Shown here in pieces: positions 38,501 through 53,500 of a stretch of 64,000 bases of DNA (positions are counted from its first letter, which is position 1; every line of letters begins with the position of its first letter). Source of the DNA: Climacteris rufus (taxonomy: Eukaryota; Chordata; Aves; Passeriformes; Climacteridae). Where the stretch lies: contig VZRZ01004300.1 of NCBI GenBank assembly GCA_013398175.1, positions 1,091,369 through 1,155,368 of the forward strand. The letters are read 5' to 3'. A program made the translations under genes and the position numbers. A model generated the notes under the pieces. The model was not told where the DNA came from, did no database searches, and saw only the letters and a program-made list of their open reading frames with translations.

Positions 38501-41500
38501 AAGTAAGCAATGATGTCAAAATGTTTGACCAAAACTACTGCCCATCTGTAGAACTACTGGCTGCAGTGAAGCAGTGGTGTTAAAAAAGTACCAGTTTACT
38601 TACACATTTCTCCTAGTATCTACATGACCTCTTTTGGATGTCTCTCTTCTTTACTCTAGAGACACTTTGAGGTGTCACAGACATGACCACTAATGCTTCT
38701 TTTTGCATTAATAATTTGCAAAAGTCCTAATTTGCCTTCTGGTGCCTGACTAATTAATATTGTAGTATGTACAATACTGCTGGTTAATAATCTGACAGAT
38801 GTCAGTGAATTTCACTGGACAAAAAAACTCTCTAGCATTTCAGTTGTTCTTAATTGCCAGCACTGAAATTGTTAGCAGGGAACAACATGAAGTCTAAGCA
38901 TACAAATAGTCCTTTACATTCTCTATGAAGGCTGCTACAGAGTCTCCCCAGAATAAATACGTGCTTGTCTCAGAATGAGTTAAGGACCACAGGTAAGTCA
39001 TATCTTCATCCCGGGCCTGGTCTGAGTTTTAGCCCAGAATGACATCTTCTCTGACTTACAGTCATCTTCTGTGACCCACGAGGGCCCATCCTTAAGAGAT
39101 TCTCCTCTTTTCCCCATTCACACTGAGTAGAAGGCAACATGGCCTCATTATGTCACCAAAGACTTCCCCTGCAGTTAGGTGCTTAGGATTAAACAGCCCC
39201 TTTTGATACCGAAGTCTCAGAGGAGCAAACTTACAGATGGGCAGGACAGAATGAAAACTGGAAGTCCTTACTTTTATGGATGCTAAGACAGAAGAATCCC
39301 AGCTCTAACTGCAGTAACAGTATCTTGACTAACTTCATCGTGAACTTCATCTAGTCCAAACAAAATTGGCATGATTGTCACTTCCCTGAGAGGAATACTA
39401 CTGTAAACAGGCTTGCTAGTTCTAGCTGATCTTTTGGATGCCTACCCCTGCCATCTGTTGAGGCAGCACTGTGGTCTGCCAGTTTGTTAGGGTGACACTA
39501 CCTTTTGGTTGGCAGTCTGTTTATTGCTGTAAGACTGTTTCTGCAAAACACTCCTGTTAGCACTTGTTAGCATCTGTGATCAGCTATGTGCAAAAACCAA
39601 ATGGCATGGTGTTTGCTGGCACTTATGCTTGCCAAAAGAACAGTTTGAGCTGCAGAAGGTACCTGGTAAACCCATTAAAAACATGCAGATGTCAAAAGAG
39701 ATGATGTGTTATATAAAGCAAGCATCAAGCACTCTCTTAAAGGGAAAAACAGACTAACAGAGTGCAGTCAAGGGAAAGAACCCAGAAACACAGTTTGTGG
39801 TTTACCCTACACAGTGAGTGTTTGGTTGAACAGGCCAAAGAGAATATGAAATTTTCTGTTGGTATTTGATACACTGATAGCTGATGGAGAAGCAGAATGA
39901 AAGTCTGAATAACATTCAGGTGAAGTTGCATGAAAGGTCTTTCACCTTGGTCTCCCAAATGGAAGGATCTGATTCCAGCTGTGCATTCCTTCTGCTTCTC
40001 TTGCTCTTGTGGAGTTGGCAGAAAAGGCCAAAAGAACAAGATCTCCCTTTTTCAGTTGGGTCAGGTCAGACGATATTGTCCATGTCTTTGGCATTAAGCT
40101 CTCATTCAACAGCAGCTGAAGGTCATCTAATTGGTGTCTCACCCTTTCCCTTACACGATCTCCATCTGTGCTAACCTGAGCCATTTCATGTCACAAACTG
40201 GCAGAAGCCTACATAGGCCAGGAGTACAGGTCCCCTAAATGTGATCAGCTGACACAATGGCTTGTTGTCACTAAGGGGTAGAGATTCTCCTTTGCTTCTG
40301 TTCCTTCTCCCATCTGCAGACATTCCTGGCACATGCCTGCCCTTCACATGCACCAACATCCAGTGTTCCATCAATGCTTCCACAAGCCAATTTAATTTAC
40401 TGAAATTTTAGAGAAACATCCCACGCCCCAAAAGTAACATATTTTCTTCCATTTTAGTGACCTAAAGGAAAGAGACAGGATTCAACATGTGATGCTGATA
40501 TTGAAAATAAAGGCTGTATGGCTGTGATCAGGGAAGCGGAATAAAGAAAAATTAAGATTTTCCCTTTTCAGAAAAAGGAAGCAATTAAGACAGCACAGCT
40601 AAAAGGATGTGAACAGTTCCCTGCTGGCATGGTTCATCCAGATGTTTTGAAGCACAGTCTGACAAGTCTAGACTGTGGCATAAGCCAAGGGATAGCAACA
40701 TGACAGGGATGGTGCTGGTGCTGAAACAAGTAATTATGGCAGCCTGCAATTTTATTTCTTTTCTGTTTGGAAAAGGCAGTTCCTGCTTCTACCATAGAGC
40801 TGTAATGTCATAGAACAAAGAAAGACAGTGGGAGTTCCTGCTTTCTGTGTAATTTGCTTTAAAACTGCTAAAAAGACTACAGGAGATATGGAGGCTGCTC
40901 TCAAGGACTCCCACTACACAGAGACTTCATTCTGAAGTCAGCAGAGGGCCATGGAAATGGGCAGTGGGCTGGAGCAGCTGACTATAAGGAAAGTCTTGGG
41001 AAACTGAGCTTGCTTAGTCTGGACAACGCTTAACCTCCATCTCTGGAAGGTTCTGAGGGCTGAGGGGACAAAGCCCTAAACAACCTGATTTGAATTCAGT
41101 GTTGTCACTGCTTTCGACAGAAGGTTCGGCTAGGCAGCCTCTGACATCCCTTTCAACATAATTACTTCTACAATGTGAGGGTGGAACATTTTTCTGCTTA
41201 ATTTCAGTAGGCAGCATTTCAGGCAGGAGTTCAACATTCAAATGTGAGAATTAGGAAGGACCTTTATTTGTGGAAAGTGACTGCAGCTCATAACAACCTG
41301 TCTGCAAGCTCTCCCTGCCATAAATCAGTTCTGTAACCCTTACTAGTCATTACAGTGTTTCTGTAGCTGGGGAGCAGGTAAATACTAAACAGAAAAATAC
41401 TGCTACAGTGTGCTTAAACATGCTTAAAATTGTGATGCTGTCTCACTTCTGCCTGATGCTGTTCAGTCTCAAGTTCTGGAGCAATGGTGTCCAGCTGTTG

Positions 41501-44500
41501 GCAAGACAGTAAAGATCAGAGTTTCTGTAAGGATGATCAACAAGTTTTTATCACATTTGAGCAAAGCCTATCTCCAGAATATCATGAATTGGTCAAAAAA
41601 TAAAAGGTTAATGAGAAAAGATAAAAGTATTTGTGCTTAGTATGTTTCCAGTTTTTACAGAACTTCAGAAAACAGAGCAGTTGAAAAAAAATCAAACCAG
41701 AAAAAAGAACCAAACCAAAATATAAATTCTCAAATTCTGTAGCATTTTTTCTCTTCCATTAGGACATGGAAGGATCAGGTAGCATCAACCTGTTAAGTGA
41801 ATCCAGAATTACAGGATCCAGGGGGCCAAAGGTAAGTGGATATTGTGGGGAAGGAAGCATAATTCATTTTTTGATTGTTTGGTTTGGTTTTTTCCAAAAG
41901 AAAAGTGTCCTCCTTTCTACTTTTTGGAAACATACAGCCCCAGCCAGCTTTAGGTTGAGAATCACTACAGTGAACTGAATCACTTGCCCTAGAATGTCAT
42001 TATAATAACTGTGCCCTCCGAAGAATCTGAATGGTATTTCTCTGATCTCTCATTAGCTAATGATTTTGAGATTCTACTCCGATACATTTTTGAGATATTA
42101 AAGGATGAAATAAGAGTTTTTGTGTTATCTAGCTCTCTATCTCTTCTTTTACCCTAATAGATTCCCTTCTTACATATGAAGGTGAATTACATACATGAAG
42201 ATGAAACTGAAATGCTATTGTTTGACAATAAAATATGCATATTTTGACATGCCACTTTTAAACTAAAATATTGCTGCCAGTAGTGTGGAAGAAATGTCAC
42301 AGACAAAGGGATTATTTTTTCCTCCATCACTGTGTCTCAGGAGGTTTTTCTGCTAGTGTGGGCCATTTAAATCATCAAGTAGGAAATATGGCAATATAAT
42401 GCATCAGAACACATCAGATCATTTGGATTGATTGTCATTCTTAACAATAGAAGGAGCTCCAGTGGTTTAGTCTGGCAAAAAAAGGAGACAAAAACATGAT
42501 CCAGTAGCTGCTTATGAATCTCTGAGGGGCAACTGCAAATACAATGAAGTCAAACTGTTCCTTGTAGTGCCAGATGGTTCATCAAGGGACAGTGGCCACA
42601 ATTTGCAGCTTGAGGTGTTCAGACTAAGCCTCAGTAGAAGCCTGTTCATTAGGAGGTTGGTGCAGAACTGGAGCCATTTGCCCAGAGAGGTTGCAGAAGA
42701 CCTGATCAAGAAGTAATCAAGACTTTGCTAGACAGAGACACAACTGACCTGATCTAAATCTGGTGGCAGCTCTGCTTCAAGGGGATGGTTGGATTAGATG
42801 GCCTCCACTGGGTCTGTACAATCCTGTTTCTCTGATTCCGTAAATCATGAGAAACCAACTGAGCACCGGAGACAGTGACTTTGAGCAGCTCTGTAGTGTG
42901 TTGGTTTAAAGCACTAGTGAGTCACTGGAGTTACAGCTGACTCAGTTTAGTAGCTTAGAGACCCTTGCCCCCTCTTATGTCTTTTCCTAGATACTATAAA
43001 ATAGCACAAAAGGGACAGCTACAAAAATAAGTATTGAATTTTTTAGCTGAAACAATGAGATGTCCAAAACCAAAATTGCGTATTCTGACCTGCCTTAGTG
43101 ACAGCCTTAGACTCATTTTTGGTTTTATAACAGGCATTGTTTCCAAGTCACTCAGCTATAAATATTCAAAAAATGTCTTGTTGCAGTTGAACTGAATTTT
43201 CCTGTTACTGCTTAATTACTCTGCAAAGTTTGAGTCAGTAAAGAAGGCAGATAAGAAAAAGAAGATAACAAAAATAAAAATTTTGCTGTAATCATGAAAA
43301 TGTTTTTGCATACTTACTGGTACTTCATTATGAGCCTTTTATACCCTGTCACAGCTGCAGACTAACCATTCTTTTTGATGAAAACATAGTATCTGCTTCC
43401 AAGAGGGCTGCAACTGACAGTAGCTGTTAGGAAATATTTTACACTTATTGTCACTATGTGTAGGAAATAAATTACATTTATTGGCCCTATGTTTGTGTCT
43501 GTTTAAATTTTTATTACTCTTTTATCAGAGAGTAGTGGTAATGTTTGGAAGTATCAAATTCATTTTTTCTGTAGGCTCAGTGCTCTTCTTTGGGGTTTCT
43601 ATTCTATTTCTTCTACAGAGCATTGTAAAGTTTCATTGGTGTTTTCTCATTATTTAGCATTAGCATTTATTAGTGTCTTCATATTCTGGGTAAAGACAAC
43701 TCAATCACTTTGCTGAATTCCTTTCTTCCTCCATTCAACTTTCTAAAATCATCAATAATGAACTGTTATCCATTTTACCATCAAAGAGTCGTAATTGTAC
43801 TTTACAACTGATGTCACTATATAGAGAGAAGAGAGGAATTTGGATTTCTAAATATATTTTGAAAGAAACATTTTGGGAAACTGCCTGTAAGCCTAGCCAG
43901 ACTGTGTTGCCTCTAAGCTGGTAACATATCTTAATTTTAGCCACAAAAGGAAATTCAAACAATTATAATCAATTGAAATCAATCCTTTGTAACAGATGCA
44001 CTTGGATAACTTTATTTCTAATATTTTCTAGAAAGATATTAAATATGCAGTGACAACACTAAAGTTGTTTTTGTAAGGAGAAGAAATCTTAAGATCTTTG
44101 CATGATAACATAGAGCAAGGCAGCATTTATCAGACTACCCTAAACAACACTTATATTTTATTACTCTTTGTTGATATTACTGGTCTCCAATGTTGTTTTG
44201 GTAACAGTTGTTTTTATGAATTAGGGTTTTTTCCTGAGAAAATTTATTATTAAATGCTATGTGAATTTACCAGTAAATTCAGTGCATTTTTATAGGGTTC
44301 TGCAGGAAGACATGGACAGCGTGGACCACTAGGACCAAAGGTACACCTGAAAGCTAACCTATTCTGCTTTGGCATATATTTTTTATTTTTTTTATTTCTA
44401 TATTCCCGGCACTTGTCTGAACAAAACAACGTTCATTTAAGATTCATATACTGATTAAATATGGGACAAATTTTGTTCCCAGAATGTGTATTATTAGAAT

Positions 44501-47500
44501 TATTTCACACCCACACCAGAGCAGTGAGTAAATACTAATGTGGCCATTGTATTCCATGGTATCTTTAATTTTTTAAGGACATTTGGCAATTTCTCTTTGT
44601 TGCTTATTTATACATCATTCTGGTTTCCAAGAGGTTGCATGTATGCTTTAGAATGAGAAATCTGCATGAGGAGACCTTCTGATCTCAGAAAGTGATGGGA
44701 AAATATTCTGGCAGATGCTGGGGGAAACAAGGGAGGTGTCATGACTAGCTTGCCTTGATTTTGATTTGCGTTCAGTAGTGACTCAATTTTTCTACTTTGA
44801 TGCTTCTATCGGTTATGTAACCCATGAGACAATAATGGAGAGATGAAAAACCACAGAAGAAAAGGGCACATTTGCAGAATGGGGCCTTAGACAGGAAGAG
44901 GCTTTTCCCATTCCTACATAAAGCTCAAGTGTCACTCAGGTTAACCATACATCATGACAACACCTTGTCAGCACCTTAAACGTGAAGTTAAAGAAATTAA
45001 AAGTCTTTACTGCCCTAGGAAATGACATTAACACTGAGAGAGCAGGAAATGGAAGACAATCGGTGGTGGCCCCCATCCTCTCCCCTTGAAATTTTCACCT
45101 GAACTTACACACAGCACTAATCACTGACTACCCATTGCCAGCAATGACTTCAGATTCATAGGACAACACCCACCAAAGATCTGGCCAGCCCTGTATGTCT
45201 AGAGTCTATAGAGCTCAGCTTCTAGGGCTGAAAAAGTCCCTCCATTGTGTATTACTGCTGTTAATGCTGGAGAACATTACTTGTGAGTGAAAAAATGGCA
45301 ATCTGTACAACACGTGTTGGTGAGTGATGCTGCAAAGGACTGGCAAGAAAAGATGTGCTCTCACATGATGCTGCACATGAGCAGGTGCCAAGACTACACA
45401 CTGAAAATACATTTTTTGTTAAGAACGTGTTCTCTGCCCTTAGCCAGAAGTTTTGTTTCTAAGAAATGCTGCTTCAGAAAGATTGGAGAAGTTGAAGTAG
45501 CATGATTCCTAGAATTTAGGAACTGGGCTGGGACTGAAAAGATAGTCATAAACCTTGGCCGAGAGACTTCACCATCACTTACACTGATACTGTAGTTATT
45601 TAATCTTGAGTCATTCATCCCCAAGATACAAGAGAAACAGAAAGGAACAAATTATTGCCTGACATCTTACAAAACCAGGTACACTACAGCAAAATTAATA
45701 TAAAGTGGTTATAATACACTATCATTCTCATGGGGATGAATTTTACACCCACTTTTCATGATTATAAATGACTTCACTAGGCAACAGTGGCAAAATACAA
45801 CAACCACCCACTTCCAAAAACCAAGAGCTAATGCATCACGAGGAGTTGAAGGTGTAGTTCTGTTTCATGCATCCTTCATCCTTCAAACACCCCAGACTAG
45901 TTGCAGCTGTTAGAGAAGACCTGATATGATCAATTTTCTCTCTTTCCTATCAAGTAAGCATAGATCCAAATTCTGCTTTCACTTTTATTATTATGAAAAG
46001 CTGTTTCCATTAAGAAACCGTTTACAGTCTTCATACGCTCATGATTATGAGAACTCCCAAAAAGCAGTAAGCTTATAAGCATAAGGTTTGAGGCAATGGC
46101 TGTAGCTGCCTGTTGATATATTCCAGTTTATATCCTCTGTCTTCTATGAAATAAACTAAATTGGATGTTCTCTGTCTGTGACAAAATTGAGGAACCATGT
46201 CTACTTAGAGCTGCAGTACTGCAGAAGGTAGAACACAGCAGTGCTCAGTACATGGCTCGTGGATTGACGCAGTGCCTGGGTAGGTGGCGAGAGCAGCAGT
46301 GTGGGGGGACTGATTTGGCTGAGTTTTGAAGGAAGATTTCAAGTCCTTTGCAGAGGCACGAGGTCATGGTTGCATTGGTAGATCTGGGGAACGTTACCCT
46401 GTGCTGAATTCAGACACCAAAATGAAGGTTCAGGCATGTGGCTTGGCGGATGCTCAGCAAAAATAATGTGTCGTGACCAGAAACTCCTAAGATGTGGGTG
46501 GTGACCGGGTGGTTAAAATCCCAGAACCAAATCACAAATGAATGCTGAGCATCCCTTTACCAAAAATATGCCATATCTTTACTAATCATTTTACTCCATT
46601 TGGTTCCTTTGTTTGTAAGAAAAGTAACACACGTTTAAAATCCTTGCAATTACTGCTCACTTTAATACTTGAGCTACTGTGTCTCTGTTTCAGGGAGAAA
46701 GAGGCAACATCGGTCCACCAGGTTCAAAGGTGGGAAGTTTATTTAACCTGATCTAAAACCTCAGTCATTTCTTTCCTTGGTTTGCTTTCATCTCTTAATG
46801 CACTTAAGGAATAATGAACATTTCTTGCTCTGTCAGCACATTAAAGCCCAGGATGGCTTCTCAGGGAGAAGAGAAACCCCTTTCTCTGTTAAATTGTAGT
46901 ATCAGGAGCCAGTGCAACCTGGTGTTTTAGACTTCTGCTTAAAATACGGTTAAAATTGCATCTAAAATCCTCAGGTGCATGTTTCAGGACATGTCTTATG
47001 AGGCCCTTTACATTTTTACAAGAACAAAAATGAAAATCAGCAAAGCTTAAAGAGAAAATTAAGTTCCACCTGCTCCAAACCCTGTGATACAGTAGTGTGT
47101 AGCTAGCACCCCACACCAGAGCATCCCACCCATGAAAAAGGTCTGTGCTGCAGTAGTAGGCTCATGTCTATCGTTATCCCTGTCTAGTCTGCCTTGAACT
47201 CCTCTAGGAGCCCACCCCAAACTCCTGTTCAGGACTGTGCTGCGAGTCGCTGGTCCCTGGATGACCTGAGTACCTTTTGCGGCATAAGCCACCAGAGAGC
47301 GCTGATGTGACTAAAATAAAATAAAATAAAATTAAAATAATAAAATAAAATAAAATAAAATAAAATAAAATAAAATAAAATAAAATAAATAAAATAAAAT
47401 ACCTTCTCTAGCATTTCAGACAGCACTGAAATCAGGAGTTGCTCTAGGAAACAAGATTAAAGCAGTTATGCTCGCTGAGTATTTACAAGAGTATTATCAC

Positions 47501-50500
47501 AGTCTTCTAGCAGCATCTGCTTGTTTATTTTTAAAAAATACCAACAATGTATCAGGACTTTGCTTGCCATAAATTCCATCTGCTGTACATATTTTGAGTG
47601 TTGTCATTTCTCATAGATATTTGTCAGCATGATAATTAAAGCTGATGCATTGACACACAAGACAGTTGTTTAACTCTTCTTAATCTGTTTGAGACTACAG
47701 AATATTTTCTTTATTGTTATACTCACATGTCCTTTCTTCTGAGGTCCTTTTTCTAGTAATTATTATTGGTTTATGTGATAGATGTATTTGAAATATGTGT
47801 ATATTATAAGTGGAGTGGCTACAGGGCTATTTAAAACACAACCAATTTATCTCTAATCCTCAGACTAAAAAATATCTTTGTTCTCTCATATTTGAGCAAT
47901 GAGCTACATTCTTAAAATATGGAAGGAGTTAGAAATAAGGCTATCTCTGGATATATTAGTTACAATAAAACATCTTACCTCTCCTGGATCTTTTCTTCCA
48001 ATTTAAATTCCATTAGGAAAATTAATGGGAAAAAATATTCTGTGTTTTTAATAGTAGGAAACTGTCCTGCAAGTACCCACATGTCTGAAATGACAACATT
48101 CTGTTGCAGAAATGCTGTTGGTCCAAGGTTATTTCCTCTGCCCAATTACCTTTGCTGCAGACAAATACTTACAATTTTCCACAAGCACTTGAGAGGCTTA
48201 TGTCCCAAGTACCATTTTTACTAATCATGCAGATACCAAAATCTCAGTAGTTTCTTTGATGCCTAAATTCCATTAGCATTCAGAGACATCTTCTCTCCTG
48301 CACTTGTCTATAAAATGAAGAATAGAGTGCTTCAGAAATCATACTTTATTGCTGACACACACACTTTGCTGATCACAGGCAAAACCCAAACACAGCAGTG
48401 AGAACATCCTTTCTTAATGTAGATACATTAAATCTCTTATGGCGGTACTATCTACTGTTAAAACCCAAAAATATTTTCTTAGAACAAAAAGTTAGAGCCC
48501 AAACAGTATTCCTAAACAAAAACCAACCAACCAAACAAAAACCCCCTCAAAGCCAAACCAAAAAAAAAACCACGCAAAACAAAACAAACACCAAAAACCC
48601 CTACCAACCAAACAAGCTAACAAAAGAAAAACCAGCTCCACTGTTAAAACAAAATGGGGTAATTGGTCCCTTGGATGAATCATTAGGCTGCTCTGTGTCA
48701 TTTCCTTTTCTTTCATATGATACAGAAGAAAACAGATGCAAAAAGTGTAGCTCACTGTTTATCTGGTCCTTTCAGAATTTAGAGCCTTCTTTTATCCATT
48801 TTTCTCAGGGCAAACTACATTATCATTATTGCTTCTGTTTCTCCCATAGAACAGAGTAGCTGTCAGACTCCAGCAGTTACATACAACCCCATATTAAGCT
48901 ACAGCAGGGGCTATCAAACTTTTTTGCCCTAAATACCAACTCCTGTCTACATCCAATGCCTCTCCCTTCTCTTCCTCCAGCTTGAGAGTCACTTGACTGA
49001 AGGCTGGAAATAACTCATCAAATGTATTCTGGGAGAAAGTAACAAAATTCACCCTTTTGCTAAGCAGGGGTGGAAGCAGTGAAGAACAATTGAAGTGACA
49101 TTAAAAAATAAAAATAAAAAAAAAACAAGCCTGCTCTGGAGAGGGGGAAAGAGCAGGAGAATTGGAGAGAGCAGATGACTAATGAGATAATGAGCCTCCC
49201 CCAAACCTGCCCACTAGTCTGTTCAGAACCACATGGTGTCCCTCCCCAGAGTGGCAGCCTCCTGCTAGCAGGTAGCTGGATACAGTTCTGAGAGAATAAC
49301 AGTGTCTTTGCTGTGGCAGGGAACGCCGGGAACAGACGGAAAACCAGGCTTTCCTGGCATTGCTGGGCATCCTGGAAAAGTGGTGAGTAGAGTTAACGTA
49401 ATCTGTGATCACCTAACACACACTGGCTCCCAAACCTACCTCTTAAGGATCAGTAGGAGCCCTACCAGTACCTCCCAGCAGCGTGTGAAGAGCTGGGGCT
49501 GGGTTTGTTCTGCTTAACCTGGAGCAGTTACCTCAGACACCAAATACAGGACAGGGTGTCCCTTGCTCAGGCCTCCCTCATCAGTCAGAAGTGATATAGG
49601 CATCTCCAGAGGCTAGTTCTGGTTCCTCCGTGCTCCTTCTGCTTTTAATTATTCAGAAATCAGCTCTGCTTTTAATTAGAGGGAAGCCAACAGGCTCATA
49701 GGTGATTTAAATGTATTTCTCATGCTTAAGACCCTCGAGGATTAGAGCGTGCTTTGCCTGGGAAGTCTCATGGCTCATCCCCCGATGCCTTCCTCTCACT
49801 TGTGCCAGACAAACTGTCTGCATTCCCAGCACAAGGAGTTCTATCGAGGGGCTCATCAAGCTTAGGAATATGCTCCCTGAAAGATGACAGTTCAGCTTCC
49901 CTGTCTTCTTCTGTCTGGTCCCCTGGGAAATCCTGGACACAACTGATGTGGTTGATGCCAGAAAAGGACAGGACAGCCAGGGATGGCTGATTTCAGTGCA
50001 GTGAAAGAAAAGTTCATTGAATTAATTCTCAGCTAATGAAATGTTTTGTGCTCATTTGCTGCTGGTCATCTGTGAACTCTGTCAAAAGTTCTAGGAAGCA
50101 CTTTTAAACATCAAATCCTCAAAAGATCTGAGTTGAAACCGGTTGACCCCCTATGTGGTTTGAGAGAGCTGGGGATTGATCATTCTGTACCTGCAATTTG
50201 CTGTTGTGTTTTTTGTGAAGCAACAGAAATCACATTTCGTAATTTTTCCTTTTAAATCACTTATGCTCTTTTTTTTTTTTTTTAACACCTGCAGGGTCCA
50301 AAAGGGGAGAAGGGTGACCCAGGACCTCAGGTGAGATTGTGTGGATTTCATTCTTTCCAGAAAAACCTATGTGAAATGTAGTGTTTAGTATATGGTTTTT
50401 CTACATGTAATGCTTTTGAAATAGGGTGAACCAGGACAGGACGGGAACAGTATTGTGGGACCGCCTGGACCACCAGGGCCACCAGGACCAGTCGTAGCAA

Positions 50501-53500
50501 TACCTGAGGTAAGTGTGTATGTCAAGCACTCAAATCTGTGACTCCTCTTACAGAGAAGATGGCACAAGCAGTTCGCAAACTGGCAATTCTGCTGCTGACA
50601 TTCAGGTCAGAAGTCTACTCCTCAAAACAAAAGAATCTCAATATGTCTCTGTATGAAATGGATTTGTTTTGAAAATATTAGATAATAATAAAGTGGGTGA
50701 AGAGCTTATATGCAAGAATTATTAGGTTATATTGAGCACCCCTCAAAAACTCTAGGTGATTCTGCAGGAGTTGTGAACATCAAATAAAAATCGACAGAGA
50801 AATCCAAACTGGGGATGTTTAACAAAGCAAAGCACTGAAGACACAACAGTATGTAGGAGGGAGACGTGTTTCCTGACAGTTGTCCACAATACAAACCAGA
50901 GCACTGACTCTCTTGTGGAAGCAAGAGCCAAAAGCACCAAAGGGTAAAATACTAGAAAGTCATAAAAACTCTCCAGTATGCTTAAGATGCACATCTATTT
51001 TCAGTTAGTTTTACTGGATGTACACCACTCTTTGCAAAAACAGTATTGGCAGTAGTGAAGGATGAAGGATGAATCCCATTCGGAGCTGACAACAAAAATC
51101 ATAGTAGTTGGCTTGGTATTAAGATGGCATTAAGATCTGCAGAAACTGTGAGTGGCTGCAGCAAACTTCACCCCTGAGAGGTGGAAGTACCTAAAACAGC
51201 CAGACTTGTCCACAGGAATGCATACATGGGCAATAAGAAGTGTTTTGTAATTGCAAGAAGGAAAAATGCCCAGCTGAGACATCTGTGTTGGTGGAGCTTG
51301 GCACCAACATTGTCATAAAGATGAACTACACTGAACTTTTTGGCTGAAGCAACCAGGCTTTCACTTAGGCTTCTGCTGCTGATAGCAAATAAAGCATTAA
51401 TTGACATCCCATAGACCACATCACCAGTCCCCAACAGAACTGTTTTTTCCTTTACTGAATTTACTGGGAATCCATGCAGAGTATTAGGATCTTGGATCCT
51501 GAGACTTGGGTGAGCAGAATTATAGATTCACAGAAATGTTGGCTGTGTGAAGATCTATTTCCAAGCCCTGCTCAAAGTGGGACTGTCACCAGCTCTACAC
51601 TTTATCACAATTCTGTTGGAGTTTCTGGGAAATTCCTCAATAGCTGTGATAGAAATGCTGATGTAAAATTCATGTTCTTTCTCACAACCCTGCCACGGTG
51701 CCACTGTAGGGCCTGAACTCTTATCAGTGACTAAACAGCTCTGTTTGCAGTAATAATGAACCTTGATGTGTTGCTCCGTAGCTCATTATTACTTGAAAAT
51801 CAAGTGCCTCAGATGGAGGACAGTATGTATAAGATGTGTAAGAAGATCACTGAAGCTGACATGAACTAATGACACTACTTTGCTGGAGGCTGCATGGCTC
51901 CCTACATGTGATATTCAGACTCCACACTTCTGCCTAATGTGTAGCTATGTCTGAAGAAACCTAATGTGCATCCTCTGAATCCTCCAAAACTCCTGTGTGA
52001 ACTACCTTTTCCATGTATTACAGAAATGTATAGAGCCTGGTAGAAGCTGTATTGCAAATCCATACAGAAACCCATTTGCTTCTGTAAATACTTTGGAGTT
52101 TTAGAAGTGGGGAGAATATTATGTGTGAGATGGTGAAGGGCCGTAGTATAGGTGTTCTGGGGAGGTACAGCAAGAACCATCTATCCTCATGTGCTTCAAA
52201 TCCTCTGTATTGTTCATCAGAGGATTTCTCTGAGGACTTGGTGTACTGGATTTTGATACAGTTGATTAAATCTGTGTGGAAGGATGCGTCACTACGCATG
52301 ACATTGGATTCTACCTACCTCACAAATGTTTGTGTAAGACCAGGAGGTTTGCTTACAATACATTTGCTGAGATAGACATTAAATTATCCAAGTGGGTTTT
52401 GTTGACTTGGTCTCTCATCTTTCCTAGTTAGCTCCAGTTATGGAAAAGAACTATTGCAAGCAGACCTATCAACTGCAGTTGGAATTGCAGAACTAAAATA
52501 AATACCAGTGCCAGCTGTTGTAATGTGGATATTGGCTTGATGTGGGTAGAGCAGCAGAGATCAGTGATCTGAGTGAACCACAGGGCAGTTAGAGAGGTTG
52601 CTCCCCAGGTCAGGGTCATTTAGTTCATTTATTTAACCATTCTGTAGCTAAGGACAATACTTCTTGGGCTACAGAAGTCCAATGGACTGATCCACAAGAG
52701 TTGGAAGGAAATTTTCTTACTTACTTACTTAGTGTGGCTACAACTAAACAGACTTTATGCTGCTTGACCAAAATAAAATCAATTAAAGAGTCAGTGCAGT
52801 TTTATTATAGATGAAATATTAAGACCTGACATGGACAGCAGTGGCTCAGGGCCAGGCTTCACCAGCATCTGGCCAATAACACATCGATTGCGCTGCACTG
52901 GAAAGTGGACCTTGGTTTCCTCCTCATTTAACCTGGTCCCTGTGTGAAACGAGAGGATTTGCTTTCTTCAGGAACCACTTCTAGTACTGTGAAAATACAT
53001 GTAAAGGTAAAACTGAGGTCTGCAGTGGAAGCTATCCATTTCCAGTCTTCTGCAGTTCCCACCAGCACTGTGGGTCTCAGAAGCTTCCCATCCTTGCTGC
53101 CCCCTCTGTTGCTGTCTGTGATTGATCAGGAAGTCTACTCTGACCTGTCCTGTTTAAAAAAATAGTGTCCCTCTCTTTGCTGCTGTTTGATATTCCAAAA
53201 CACTAAAATAAGTATTTCTCATCCAATACTGGCTATTTCACTCTTTTGGAGCACAGTCTCTGATACTCAGTGCATTTTCATGAATGGAATCACGATAACC
53301 AGAAAATCATACTAATTGCTGCTATGGTTTTATCACACAAATTTAGTAGGATATAGTACAGAAGTAATTTTGAATAGAGAAATGTTACTAGATTTAAATA
53401 TCAAACTTTAAAAAACTATCTTTGGTTGCCATAATTCCCATTGTTTAGGTACAAGAAACAGAAGTAATGAAGAAAGGTTAATGTTGAGGGTGTCAAGTGA

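Larger units (their letters stand above)
46730..49319 (+). other. COL15A1 intron with a TAAAA array and an A/C-rich tract
   Basis: About 2.6 kb. It contains a pentanucleotide array (47312-47401) and an A/C-rich low-complexity stretch (48518-48640). The latter produces a long Lys/Asn/Pro/Gln-rich open frame that is not a gene. Confidence 0.82.

Noticed and set aside
48398..48859. A 153-codon frame rich in Lys, Asn, Pro and Gln
   Set aside because: Its central part is the translation of the A/C-rich low-complexity tract at 48518-48640.
49440..49600. A CR1 fragment
   Set aside because: A few CR1-like words (AACCTGGAGCAG) occur, but their order and density do not support a call.
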